From positions 1 to 57,779 of the forward strand of contig CANHIJ010000006.1 of NCBI GenBank assembly GCA_947460575.1: a DNA stretch of 57,779 bases, in the 5' to 3' direction. The position numbers and the translations under genes are program-made. Below are positions 1 through 8,511 of the stretch, piece after piece (the first letter of the stretch is position 1; each line of letters begins with the position of its first letter). Under the pieces are notes generated by a model. It saw nothing but the letters and a program-made list of their open reading frames with translations. It was not told the DNA's origin and did not search any database. The DNA is from Verrucomicrobiales bacterium (GTDB lineage Bacteria > Verrucomicrobiota > Verrucomicrobiia > Verrucomicrobiales > V1-33).

Positions 1-520
1 CCCCCTTCGTCACCTCCGTCTTCCCCATGTAAAAGGTGCTCACCGTCACTTGCCTGACCGGGCCCTCATAATACTCACCCTCTCCGAAGGAGTCCCCCAT
101 CGAAAAAGCCCCAGCAGAGATCAACGCAAAGCCTGGAAGTGTCTGCAATTCATTCACCACCACACCAAAGCGCACCTGCGGGCTGTATTGTCCATTCCAG
201 TCCGCCCCGGCATTCCACGTCAGCGCCTTCCCCGTCCCGGTGCTCACCCCAACACCCACCGCCCCCGTCACCGAAACCGCAGGCACGTTAAAAGTGGCCC
301 TACCATCCTCAGAAAAAATCTCCAGGCGCACCTCCACCATGGCCGTGTCCGCTGCGACGTCGTAGGTGATATCCACCAACTTCGTGCCCTCCCGCTGCAC
401 CGCCTTCACGTTGCTCACCACCGGATTCGCCGCCCGCCCCGGCAGCGCCCCCGAGATCAAAGCGGCGGCGCACAGCGCCGCCGCGCAGCCCAGAGAAGCA
501 CTGGAGAAAAGCAGGGACAT
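1..520 (-). CDS. Formylglycine-generating-enzyme-like (SUMF1/FGE-sulfatase) protein, N-terminal part only
   Basis: The gene runs off the left edge, so 173 N-terminal residues are visible. Translation from the ATG at 518-520 gives a hydrophobic signal peptide (about residues 1-30). A beta-rich leader domain follows (roughly 31-125, starting NPVVSNVKAVQREGTK). Then comes the typical opening of an FGE/SUMF1 domain, with GAFSMGD, a short acidic loop, GPVRQVTVSTFYMGKTEVT. In PVC bacteria this Ig-like leader plus SUMF1 layout is common in exported proteins. True formylglycine formation would need the catalytic cysteines, which lie beyond the window edge, so the enzymatic role is unproven. Codons end mainly in G (GTG, GCG, ACG, AAG), unlike the C-ending style of genes right of the tRNA. 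No Shine-Dalgarno motif precedes the start. Confidence 0.8.
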   Translation of the reverse strand, partial: MSLLFSSASLGCAAALCAAALISGALPGRAANPVVSNVKAVQREGTKLVDITYDVAADTAMVEVRLEIFSEDGRATFNVPAVSVTGAVGVGVSTGTGKALTWNAGADWNGQYSPQVRFGVVVNELQTLPGFALISAGAFSMGDSFGEGEYYEGPVRQVTVSTFYMGKTEVTKG

Positions 521-764
521 GGAATGCTGAAAGTGAAGAGGGGTGAAACAAAAAAAACCGCCAAGGCGCCGCGCCACCGAGCCCATCCTGCCAAGAGGAG
601 GACAAACTGCGGAGACCTCTCCCTATAACGTCCTCACACCCTTGTCCAGCCATTCCCCTCACCGCTAGACCTCCCTTCTCCAACTTCTCTTGCTTCCCTG
701 ATGTCTGGGTAGCGACAATTCTGACGATGAATGCCACCGGAAACAGCGACGCACAAGGTGACCG

Positions 765-1298
765 TCACCACCTCCGCAGCAGCCTCAGCCCCAGCGCCCC
801 CATCTGTTCAGTAGGCCTTCCCACCCGGACCGCACCGATCACCTCGTCCTTCTCCAAAAACTCCACCACCCACTGCCCACCATCCCCCGCTTCCGGACCC
901 TCCAGGAAGCCAAAGGAAATCAGGATCTTCCCCTCCGTCCCGGGTGCCACGTCCAACATGAACCCGGACGCTACCTTCCTCGCCCACAGCACCTCCAGTG
1001 TGATCTCCCCGTCCAGCGCCTTGTCCCTCAAACCAGGATGCCCGCCCTGCTCGGGGCGCTGGGGCACATGGTGGGCAATGGACCACCTACTTGACCACCT
1101 CCATTGCCCGAATCCAGCGGTTAGGGTGACTGGATGACCCGGGCAACCTCGAAGTCCAAGTCCCACCGCCACGAGCCGGCGTAGACCATCATGCGGACCT
1201 GTAGCACCGCGGCCCAGACCTGCCACGGTCGGCAGGCATACAAGTGCCCCACGCATCGTCCTACAGCCCCATGCAGCCGTGTCCGTCTGCTGCTGCAA
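765..1298 (-). CDS. Hypothetical protein, probably a gene remnant
   Basis: I do not recognise this product. Only the C-terminal half (about 765-1070) looks coding: third positions are almost all G or C, and the peptide is globular, for example GQWVVEFLEKDEVIGAVRVG, ending in MGALGLRLLRRW and a TGA stop. The N-terminal half is low in coding character. A different minus frame, at 1121-1252, carries a short well-ordered peptide (MMVYAGSWRWDLDFEVARV) that ends in TAA just before this segment. This suggests decayed or frameshifted pieces rather than one intact gene. Codon use (GGG, CTG, GTG, AGG) matches the fragment at 1-520 and differs from the rest of the window. The flanking stretches 521-764 and 1299-1492 hold no recognisable gene. 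Confidence 0.35.
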   Translation of the reverse strand: MQQQTDTAAWGCRTMRGALVCLPTVAGLGRGATGPHDGLRRLVAVGLGLRGCPGHPVTLTAGFGQWRWSSRWSIAHHVPQRPEQGGHPGLRDKALDGEITLEVLWARKVASGFMLDVAPGTEGKILISFGFLEGPEAGDGGQWVVEFLEKDEVIGAVRVGRPTEQMGALGLRLLRRW

Positions 1299-1330
1299 TG
1301 ATCAGTGCCGTGAGTTCCATCTTGAATTCA

Positions 1331-1348
1331 GGGCTCTTTTCAGAGCCC
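1331..1348. other. Short hairpin (7-bp stem)
   Basis: GGGCTCT and AGAGCCC form a perfect 7-bp stem around a 4-base loop, which reads GAAA on the minus strand (a GNRA-type tetraloop). No T-run follows on either strand, so it is not a standard intrinsic terminator. It lies in the gene-free stretch 1299-1492, downstream of the tRNA on the tRNA's own strand. Confidence 0.4.
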
Positions 1349-1421
1349 ACAGTGTGATCTGCATTTCCAGCTTAATTAACTCCTGAAACATCCTGGTATG
1401 CAGTGCCATTACTGGGAACAG

Positions 1422-1443
1422 GTAATCAAATCTGTAATCAAAT
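1422..1443. repeat. 10-bp direct repeat beside tRNA-Gly
   Basis: GTAATCAAAT occurs at 1422-1431 and again at 1434-1443. It sits in an AT-rich patch about 50 bp beyond the 3' end of the minus-strand tRNA-Gly. It could be a chance AT-rich repeat or a scar of past insertion. Nothing in the sequence proves an attachment site. Confidence 0.4.
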
Positions 1444-1492
1444 AACATTTTTTGAGTACTACTTTATCCGCCTTTCCCCGTAAAAACGCAGC

Positions 1493-1566
1493 TGGAGCGG
1501 GTGATCAGAATCGAACTGACGTATCAAGCTTGGGAAGCTCGTGTTCTACCATTGAACTACACCCGC
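1493..1566 (-). tRNA. tRNA-Gly (anticodon CCC)
   Basis: On the minus strand a full 74-nt cloverleaf folds. The acceptor GCGGGTG pairs with CACCCGC. The D arm is GTTC...GAAC. The anticodon stem is CGAGC/GCTTG around the loop TTCCCAA, which gives anticodon CCC. The T arm GTCAG/CTGAT closes the TTCGATT loop. The 3' CCA is encoded after the discriminator T. The sequence closely resembles E. coli glyU. It reads codon GGG. It marks the border between the atypical left 1.3 kb and the typical genes to the right. Confidence 0.97.
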
Positions 1567-1707
1567 GAAGGCAGCAAAAGCCGGTGACAGTCCATAGCAG
1601 GGCGTGGGCAGAACGCAAAGGGATTTCGCGCCGCCGACAAGGTTTGCGGAAAATCGTGAGGGGGGCGCGGGCCGCGCGGGCCTGGCGGGGTCGGAATGCG
1701 GCTGGTG

Positions 1708-3291
1708 TCAGCTGGAGCAGCCGCAGCCGGTGCCGCAGGAGGCAGCGCGGCGCGCGGCGAGCTTTTCCTCCAGGGCCAAGGCGGTTGGGGTGATGGAGAG
1801 GCCACCGAGGTTGGTGCAGCGCAGCTCCCGGGGCATTTGGGTGGCCACCTGCTTGGCGGTGTCGATGACTTCGTCGAGGGGAATGATGGGGTCGTAGCCC
1901 GCCAGGGCCATGTTGGCGCAGGAAAGGGCATTGCTCGCGGCCATGACATTTTTGCCGAGGCAGGGGACTTCCACGCGGTTGGCCACCGGGTCGCAGATCA
2001 GGCCGATCATGCTTTGCAGGGCCATAGAGGCGGCGGCCACGGACTGGGCCAGGGTGCCTCCCGCGAGGGTCACCAGGGCGGCGGCGGCCATGCTAGCGGC
2101 GGAACCGCCCTCGGCTTGGCAGCCCCCGACTTCGGCGGCAAAGGTCCAGCGGGTCGCAATGAAGACCCCGATCAACCCGCTCGCCAGCAGCGCTCGGGCC
2201 ATGGCCTCTTCGTCAAGTCCCATGGCTTCGGCCATCGCCACCACCGCGCCCGGCAGGGCCGCGCAGGCCCCGGCGGTGGGAGCGGCCACGATGACGCCCA
2301 TGGAACTTTTGACCTCCATGAGGGCCGTGACGTAGAGAATGATCCGGTTGAGGGCTCCTCCGTCTAACAAGCGACCCTCGCGCATAAGCTCGTCAAAGCG
2401 CCCGCATTGGTGGCCGAGGACGCGGTCTTCGTAGTGCGTCCCGGCGATGCCCTCGGCGATGGAGCGGCGCACGATCCGGACGATTTCCCCCATTTTGGCG
2501 AGGACTTCGGCTTCGCTGAGGCCACCGCGCTCCCGTTCGTAAGCCACCGCCCACTGCCAGAGCGGCAGGCCCCGCCCCGCATCCACGGCCAACAACTCCG
2601 CGCAGGAGCCAAAGGGAACCTGGGTCCCGCGGCGCGTCTGCACGGGTAAAACCGGGCCGAGGCGCCGGACCGCGAGCAGCCCTGGCAGGTCGGCCAACAA
2701 GGCGTCGCCCACAAAAATCGCGGCCTTCACTTCGATCAATTGGCGGTGCTCCGCCTGGTGCAGCAGAATGGCATCAGCGGCAAAGCGAGCCTGGAGGAGC
2801 GCCACCACCTCCGGCCCCGTCCCATCCACCCACAGCAGCGTCTCGCAGCAATCACCAAAAAGGGAGACCGCAAAGCCATCGAGGTCGATCACCTCCATCA
2901 TCCCCCCGCCCGTGGAAATGGCGCGGAGGGTGTGGGTTTCCCGCGCGCTGCGCAAAGTTAGGCGATAGGTATTGGGGTGGGGGTCCCCGGCGTCCACCGT
3001 CTCAATGGCCAGGCGCACCCCGGCCTCGCGCAAGGCCTGCGGCGAACCCGGAAGGCGGGCGTCGGCCGCGTCCCAGCCTAACAACCCACCAAAAAGGCCC
3101 ATGTCCGAGCCCTGGGTGTCGTGCGTCGTCGGCAGCGAACCCTGGCGATCAAACTCCACCAGCAGGTCCGCAAAATCTCCCTCCATTAAGTCGCGGGCCA
3201 AGCGGCCAATGCGGAGGGCCGCGGCGCAGTGCGAACTCGAGGGGCCCCGCATCACCGGGCCAATCACGTCGTTAAAAATACTGACTAACAT
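1708..3291 (-). CDS. sdaA: L-serine dehydratase, iron-sulfur-dependent, single chain
   Basis: Deaminates L-serine to pyruvate and ammonia in the cytosol using a [4Fe-4S] cluster. The 527 residues fuse the beta domain (about 1-155, opening SIFNDVIGPVMRGPSSSH) to the alpha domain (about 240-510), as in E. coli SdaA. The three cluster cysteines are visible as C391 (GGCQ), C433 (ICDPV) and C444 (VEVPC). Their spacings of 42 and 11 equal those I recall for the Legionella enzyme. The protein ends in an extra Cys-rich tail (SCGTGCGCSS, C519/C523/C525). In type 2 L-serine dehydratases a C-terminal cysteine can act as the fourth cluster ligand. The gene follows the DUF1501 gene by 39 nt, so it may be the last gene of that operon. 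No Shine-Dalgarno motif. Confidence 0.93.
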   Translation of the reverse strand: MLVSIFNDVIGPVMRGPSSSHCAAALRIGRLARDLMEGDFADLLVEFDRQGSLPTTHDTQGSDMGLFGGLLGWDAADARLPGSPQALREAGVRLAIETVDAGDPHPNTYRLTLRSARETHTLRAISTGGGMMEVIDLDGFAVSLFGDCCETLLWVDGTGPEVVALLQARFAADAILLHQAEHRQLIEVKAAIFVGDALLADLPGLLAVRRLGPVLPVQTRRGTQVPFGSCAELLAVDAGRGLPLWQWAVAYERERGGLSEAEVLAKMGEIVRIVRRSIAEGIAGTHYEDRVLGHQCGRFDELMREGRLLDGGALNRIILYVTALMEVKSSMGVIVAAPTAGACAALPGAVVAMAEAMGLDEEAMARALLASGLIGVFIATRWTFAAEVGGCQAEGGSAASMAAAALVTLAGGTLAQSVAAASMALQSMIGLICDPVANRVEVPCLGKNVMAASNALSCANMALAGYDPIIPLDEVIDTAKQVATQMPRELRCTNLGGLSITPTALALEEKLAARRAASCGTGCGCSS

Positions 3292-3330
3292 TTTTATAAA
3301 GATGGCCGCCGCGGCGCGGGCTGGAGAAGT

Positions 3331-4779
3331 TTAGGAGAGGATTTCGGAGACGACCCGGCCGTGGACATCGGTGAGGCGGAAGTCGCGGCCTTGGAAGCGG
3401 TAGGTGAGGCGTTCGTGGTCGAGGCCGAGGAGGTGGAGGATGGTGGCCTGGAGGTCGTGGACGTGGACCTTGCCGGTGGCGACGCTGAAGCCGAGTTCGT
3501 CGGTTTCGCCGTGGCTGAAGCCTTGCTTGACCCCGCCGCCGGCGAGGAAGACGGAAAAGGCGTCGGGGAAATGGTCGCGGCCGAGGACGTCGCCTCCGGC
3601 GGTGCGGCCTTCGCGGAAGGGGGTGCGGCCGAATTCGCCGCCCCACACGATGAGGGTGTCGTCGAGCAGCCCGCGCTGGCGAAGGTCGCGGATGAGAGCG
3701 GCGACGGGTTTGTCGGTGCGGCGCATTTTGTCGGTCAAGCCGCCGCGGATGTCCTCGCCGGCGCCGGTGCCGTGGAAGTCCCAACCCCAGTCAAAGAGAT
3801 GGACGAAGCGGACCCCCTGCTCGAGGAGGCGGCGCGCCAGGAGGCAGTTGTTAGCAAAGCTAGAGTCGCCCGGCACGGCTCCGTAGTCGGCAAGAATTTC
3901 TGGAGCCTCGCGGGAGATGTCCATGACTTCGGGGACGCTAGTCTGCATGCGGAAGGCCAATTCGTATTGGGCGATGCGAGTGGCGGTTTCGGGGTGGCCC
4001 ATTTCCGCGGCTTGTTCCTCATTTAAGTCGCGCAGGGCATCGAGGGTTTGGCGGCGCAGCTTGCGGTCCATGCCGGGAGGGTCGCCGACGTAGAGCACCG
4101 GATCGCCTTTAGAGCGGCACTGGACGCCTTGATAGACCGAGGGGATGAAGCCGGTGCCCCAACAACTTTGCCCTCCGCTAGGCTGAACTCCGTTGCTGAT
4201 GAGGACGACGAATCCGGGCAGGTTGTCGTTGGCCGAACCCAAGCCGTAGGTGACCCAGGAACCCATCGACGGGCGGCCTTGGCGGGCCGAACCAGTGAAG
4301 AGCAGAAGCTCGGCGGGGGCGTGGTTAAATTGCTCGGTGTACATCGATTTGACGACGCACATTTCGTTGGCCACCGACTGGAAATTGGGCACGGCGTCGG
4401 ACATCCAGATGCCGCCGGGGCCGTGCTGGGAAAAGGTGCGGGGGGTGCCCATGAGTTTGGGGACGCCGCTAGTGAAGGCGAAGGTCTTGCCTTTGACAAA
4501 TTCGTCAGGAGCCGCCTGGCCGTTGCGCTTCACGAGCTCGGGTTTGTAGTCAAAGATGTCGAGGTGGGGCGGACCTCCGGACATGTGCAGGTAGATGACG
4601 CGCTGCACCTTGGCGCGCCCGGGGGCGGGGCGGGCGGCGAAGGGGTTGGCCGCGGGGGCGGCGGCGGGGGCCTTTTCCCGCAGCGCTTCCAGCGCAATGG
4701 CGCCGAGGCTGAGTTGCCCCGCGCTGCGGAGGAAGTGGCGGCGAGTGCGATCCTGGAGAAATTCAAGTTCTGGATTCAT
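3331..4779 (-). CDS. DUF1501 domain protein, Tat-exported
   Basis: Member of the DUF1501 family, related to the alkaline phosphatase/sulfatase fold and typical of Planctomycetota and Verrucomicrobiota, where it is nearly always paired with a DUF1549/DUF1553 cytochrome protein. I start at the ATG at 4779 (482 residues), because the next residues form a Tat-like signal with twin arginine (TRRHFLRSAG). A longer frame to 4842 would overlap the upstream gene. Family landmarks: VQRVIYLHMSGGPPHLDIFD near residue 57, a GEFGRTP motif, GRDHFP, and the C-terminal GLDHERLTYRFQGRDFRLTD. The gap to the upstream PSD1 stop is only 5 nt, so translation is probably coupled. The biochemical activity of this family is not established. 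Confidence 0.9.
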   Translation of the reverse strand: MNPELEFLQDRTRRHFLRSAGQLSLGAIALEALREKAPAAAPAANPFAARPAPGRAKVQRVIYLHMSGGPPHLDIFDYKPELVKRNGQAAPDEFVKGKTFAFTSGVPKLMGTPRTFSQHGPGGIWMSDAVPNFQSVANEMCVVKSMYTEQFNHAPAELLLFTGSARQGRPSMGSWVTYGLGSANDNLPGFVVLISNGVQPSGGQSCWGTGFIPSVYQGVQCRSKGDPVLYVGDPPGMDRKLRRQTLDALRDLNEEQAAEMGHPETATRIAQYELAFRMQTSVPEVMDISREAPEILADYGAVPGDSSFANNCLLARRLLEQGVRFVHLFDWGWDFHGTGAGEDIRGGLTDKMRRTDKPVAALIRDLRQRGLLDDTLIVWGGEFGRTPFREGRTAGGDVLGRDHFPDAFSVFLAGGGVKQGFSHGETDELGFSVATGKVHVHDLQATILHLLGLDHERLTYRFQGRDFRLTDVHGRVVSEILS

Positions 4780-4784
4780 ATCAG

Positions 4785-7700
4785 TTAGCGCTTCATGAGG
4801 CTTTCGTCGAGATTGAGCAGGACATTGGCCACCGCGGTCCACGACGCCAGCTCCGCGGCCTCGGCCCCGGGTGGGAGCGGCCCCAGGGGGTCGGTGGCGA
4901 GCTGGAGGGCCCGCTCGGGGGCTTGGCGGAAGGTGGCGAGGGCCTCGGCTTGCAGCTTGACGAGCCGGGCCCGCTCGCGGTCCGAAGGCGGGCGGGACAG
5001 CACCCGCACAAAGGCGCGGCGGATGATTTCCTCCGGGCCCGCGGCGGGGTCGGCGAGGCTGCGGGCGAGGGCTTGGGCGGCCTCCACGAAGACGGGGTCG
5101 TTGAGGGCCACAAGCGCCTGCAGCGGAGTGTTGGTGCGGTTGCGCCGCAAAGTGCAGGTTTCCCGGCTCGGGGCGTCGAAGGTGGCTAGGGATGGATAGG
5201 GGCTAGTGCGCCGCCACTCGGTGTAGAGGGCCCGCCGGAAGCGGTCCTCCCCCGCGCTGGTTTGCCAGTCCAGCCCGCCGCCAAAGGCCGCCGAAAGACC
5301 CATGTTAGGGCGAGCGGGCTTGACCGAGGGACCGAGCATTTTTGGCGAGAGCAAACCGCCGACGGCGAGGGCCTGATCGCGCACCATTTCGGCAGACAGG
5401 CGCAGGCGGGGCCCGCGGGCGAGCAGGCGATTGTCGGGGTCGCGCTCGGCCATTCCGGGGGCCACTTTGGACGACTGCCGGTAGGTGGAAGAGGTGAGGA
5501 GGAGGCGGAGGAACTTTTTGAGGTCCCATTTTTCCCGGACCAACTCCGTCGCTAACCAGTCGAGCAATTCGGGGTGGGAGGGGAGATCGCCTTGGTTGCC
5601 AAACTCCTCGCTGGTGCGAACCAAGCCGATGCCGAAGAGGGCTTCCCAGTAGCGGTTGGCGATCACGCGGGCGGTGAGGGGGTTTTCTGGGTCGACTAAC
5701 CAGCGCGCTAGGGTGAGGCGATTGCGCGGGGCATCGGGCGGGAGCGGGTGGAAGGCGGCCGGGACCCCTGGCTGAACTTCCTCGCCGAGGGCCTGCCAAT
5801 TGCCGCGCAGCTGCACCTTGGTGACGCGGTGGTGCTCCGGCGGAAGGTCTTTCATGATCGGGACCGTGGTGAGCGGCATGGCTTCCCTTTGCTGGCGCAC
5901 CGCGGCCAGGCGAAGGCGGGCGGGCTCCAGGCTGGGGGCGATTTCCCGCGCATAGTAGTCGAGCGCACGCGCTGGCGGCGCCGCCCCGCTAGGGGCGGGC
6001 GGCGCGGAGAAAACCTTGACCAATTCCGGCGGCAAGGTGGACCAAGCGGCGGCGCGGGAATCGCTGCTAGTGCTGAGGCGGAAGCGCCCTAAGGTGTGGT
6101 TAGGGTGAGGCGATTGCTGCTCGATGGTGACGGCCAAAGTGGCGCCTGCGGCATAGGGCAGCGGGGCCCCGAGTACGAGCATCAGGGAGTGCGCTTGGCC
6201 GGGGGCGCCGCCGATGGCCCAGCCCTTTTGCGAGGCGGGCGCGGCGCCGCGGCGGGGCGGCGGGGCGGCCTCGCCGAGCACGGAGTCCACCGAAAAGTCC
6301 GGCTGCTGGTAGTCGGCGACGGCGGCGGCCAGGGGAATGTCGCGGTCACCGGTCAAGGAGAACGCCGACTGCGCTGCGGCGGCGTTGTCGGCTTTTTCCC
6401 AGAGCGGGCGGCGCTCCGCGTCGAGGGCCACCACGCGGAAACCAGCCAGCCGTTCGCCTACCTCGGCGCGGTTCCACACCACAATGCGCTCGATCGACTG
6501 CGGGGACTTGAGGTCGACTTCCCACCAGGGATTTTCCGTATTGGGCGCGGTGTGGGCCACAGAATTGTGATGATATTCCGGGGCCGCATTGCCGTCGTTG
6601 GCGCGGGAGGCGGCGGCCACGTCGTAGGTGGAGCTTTGGGTTGCGAGACCCTGAGGCGCGATGTTCACGCCACCGCTAAAAACCTGCACCTCCGCCAGTT
6701 GCAGGGTTTTGTCCTTGCCAGGAAGTTCGATGCGCAGGAAGCGGGCCTGCAGGGGGGCGGATGGCTCCGGCGGGCGCAGGGTGGCGCGCACTCGGGTGAC
6801 CACGAAATTCCCTCCGGCGTGGCCGGGGCCCTGCCCTGGCAAGTTCGCGTCCGGCAAGGCCTCCAATCGAAGTGCCGTCAGGGAGCCCGCTTCCGCGAGG
6901 GGAATTTCCAGCGCGTAGGTGTCCTGGGCGGCGGCGGCGGCTACGGAGACGGTGCCGTCGGCCTGCGGCGCTAGGGCCAGGCCCGCTTGGGATTTGAGCG
7001 CGGAGGGGACCGCCGGGCGCCAGGCGAGGGGCTCTCCTAGCGTCTGAGCCCATTGGGCAGCGGCGCGCTGCACCTCGGCAGAAGGCGACTGGAATTGGGC
7101 TTCCAAGGAGGCCATTTCGCCCTCCAGTTTGAGCCGCTCCGCTTTTTGTTCGCCGGTGTAAAAGGAGAGCAGCGGGGATTCGTCGCGGCGATCGGCGTCG
7201 TCGGTACTGTTGAGAAAAGCAAAGAGCCCGAAATACTCGGCGTGGGTGATGGGGTCGTATTTGTGCGTATGGCATTGGGCGCAGGCCATGGAGGTGCCCA
7301 TCCATACGCCCAGCGTGGTGTTGACGCGGTCGACCACCGCAGCGTTGCGGAACTCTTCGTCGTTGGTACCCCCCTCGCTGTTAGTCATGGTATTGCGATG
7401 GAAAGCGGTGGCCACGATCTGCTCCTCAGTAGCGTTAGGGAGAAGGTCGCCGGCAATCTGTTCGAGGGTGAACTGATCGAAGGGTTTGTTTTCGTTGAAC
7501 GACCGAATCACGTAGTCGCGAAACGGCCAAATGGGGCGGAAGGGGTCGTCGGCGTAGCCCGCGGAGTCGGCGTAGCGCGCTAGGTCGAGCCATTGGCGGG
7601 CCCAGTGTTCGCCGTAGGCGGGGGCGGCGAGCAGGCGGTCCACGAGGCGCTCGTAAGCCCCCGGCGCGGTATCGGCCAAAAAGGCCTCGCGGGCTTCCGG

Positions 7701-8273
7701 CGAAGGAGGCAGTCCGGTGAGGTCGAGGGTGGCGCGTCGCAGCAAGGTCGCGGGGTCGGCCTCGGGCTGAGCGGCGAGGCCCTCGCGCTGCAAGCGGTCC
7801 AGCACGAAGGCGTCCACGGGGGACACGTCGAGGCGGGGCGGGGCGGCGCGCTGGGGCTTTTCGTAGGACCAATGCTTGGTAAAATGGGCCCCCGCGCGAA
7901 TCCATGCTTCAATGAGGGCGATGTCGGCGGGCGACAGTGCCTTGCCGGCTTTGGGGGGCGGCATGAGTTCGTCGGGATCGTGGCTGCGAAGGCGGGCCAC
8001 GAGTTCGCTCTGCTCGGGGTGGCCGGGCACCACGGCTTGCTTGCCGCCGAGGTCCATCAGGGCACCTTCCGCCGTATCCAGGCGCAGCCCGTGGCTGCCG
8101 CGCGGTCCGCCTTTGCGCTGGTCTGGGTCGGGACCGTGGCAGCGCAGACAGCTATTAGAGAGGAGCGGGCGGATGTCGCGGTTGAAGGAGAGTGATGCCT
8201 CAGCCGCGCGAGTTGCTGGGGCGGCCATGGCCGCGAGCAGCGGAAGGAGGAAGAGAGAAGATGGGGGCTTCAT
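4785..8273 (-). CDS. PSD1 domain protein (PSCyt1, DUF1549, F5/8-type C, DUF1553)
   Basis: Exported Planctomycete-type cytochrome protein of 1162 residues. I chose the ATG at 8273 because a clean signal peptide follows (MKPPSSLFLLPLLAAMAAPA). Domains in order: a PSCyt1 cytochrome module with CLRCH (C42-H46) and a distal MPPP motif; DUF1549 (about 145-350) with a second CxxCH, CAQCH (C331-H335), in the usual context THKYDPITH; an inserted discoidin/F5/8-type C carbohydrate-binding-like domain (about 540-640, WWEVDLKSPQSIERIVVWN); and DUF1553 at the C terminus (about 830-1110). It precedes the DUF1501 gene by 5 nt. Such pairs are thought to act on polysaccharides at the cell surface, but this is inference from genome context, not a known reaction. 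Confidence 0.92.
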   Translation of the reverse strand: MKPPSSLFLLPLLAAMAAPATRAAEASLSFNRDIRPLLSNSCLRCHGPDPDQRKGGPRGSHGLRLDTAEGALMDLGGKQAVVPGHPEQSELVARLRSHDPDELMPPPKAGKALSPADIALIEAWIRAGAHFTKHWSYEKPQRAAPPRLDVSPVDAFVLDRLQREGLAAQPEADPATLLRRATLDLTGLPPSPEAREAFLADTAPGAYERLVDRLLAAPAYGEHWARQWLDLARYADSAGYADDPFRPIWPFRDYVIRSFNENKPFDQFTLEQIAGDLLPNATEEQIVATAFHRNTMTNSEGGTNDEEFRNAAVVDRVNTTLGVWMGTSMACAQCHTHKYDPITHAEYFGLFAFLNSTDDADRRDESPLLSFYTGEQKAERLKLEGEMASLEAQFQSPSAEVQRAAAQWAQTLGEPLAWRPAVPSALKSQAGLALAPQADGTVSVAAAAAQDTYALEIPLAEAGSLTALRLEALPDANLPGQGPGHAGGNFVVTRVRATLRPPEPSAPLQARFLRIELPGKDKTLQLAEVQVFSGGVNIAPQGLATQSSTYDVAAASRANDGNAAPEYHHNSVAHTAPNTENPWWEVDLKSPQSIERIVVWNRAEVGERLAGFRVVALDAERRPLWEKADNAAAAQSAFSLTGDRDIPLAAAVADYQQPDFSVDSVLGEAAPPPRRGAAPASQKGWAIGGAPGQAHSLMLVLGAPLPYAAGATLAVTIEQQSPHPNHTLGRFRLSTSSDSRAAAWSTLPPELVKVFSAPPAPSGAAPPARALDYYAREIAPSLEPARLRLAAVRQQREAMPLTTVPIMKDLPPEHHRVTKVQLRGNWQALGEEVQPGVPAAFHPLPPDAPRNRLTLARWLVDPENPLTARVIANRYWEALFGIGLVRTSEEFGNQGDLPSHPELLDWLATELVREKWDLKKFLRLLLTSSTYRQSSKVAPGMAERDPDNRLLARGPRLRLSAEMVRDQALAVGGLLSPKMLGPSVKPARPNMGLSAAFGGGLDWQTSAGEDRFRRALYTEWRRTSPYPSLATFDAPSRETCTLRRNRTNTPLQALVALNDPVFVEAAQALARSLADPAAGPEEIIRRAFVRVLSRPPSDRERARLVKLQAEALATFRQAPERALQLATDPLGPLPPGAEAAELASWTAVANVLLNLDESLMKR

Positions 8274-8511
8274 GCGAGGGAGGGCGGATGGGCTACGCCC
8301 TATACGGAGCGGGAGCACCCAATCTTATAAACGGGTTTGTCGGCCAGGAGAGAAGCAAAGAATTTCGCCGCCAGCACCCGCCCGGAAGCATAGCCCGCCA
8401 AGCTGGCGCCGCCGTGGCCGTCCGGCCCAGCGTCCCACGGCCTTTGTGGAAGCCCGCGGCGCGGCCCGGTTTTCCCCAAAAACCCCTCCACCGCGCGCCC
8501 CCGCTCAGATT

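Noticed and set aside
1121..1252. Short minus-strand frame as a transposase fragment
   Set aside because: The peptide looks coding, but I cannot match it to any transposase family, and no inverted repeats or target duplication are visible.
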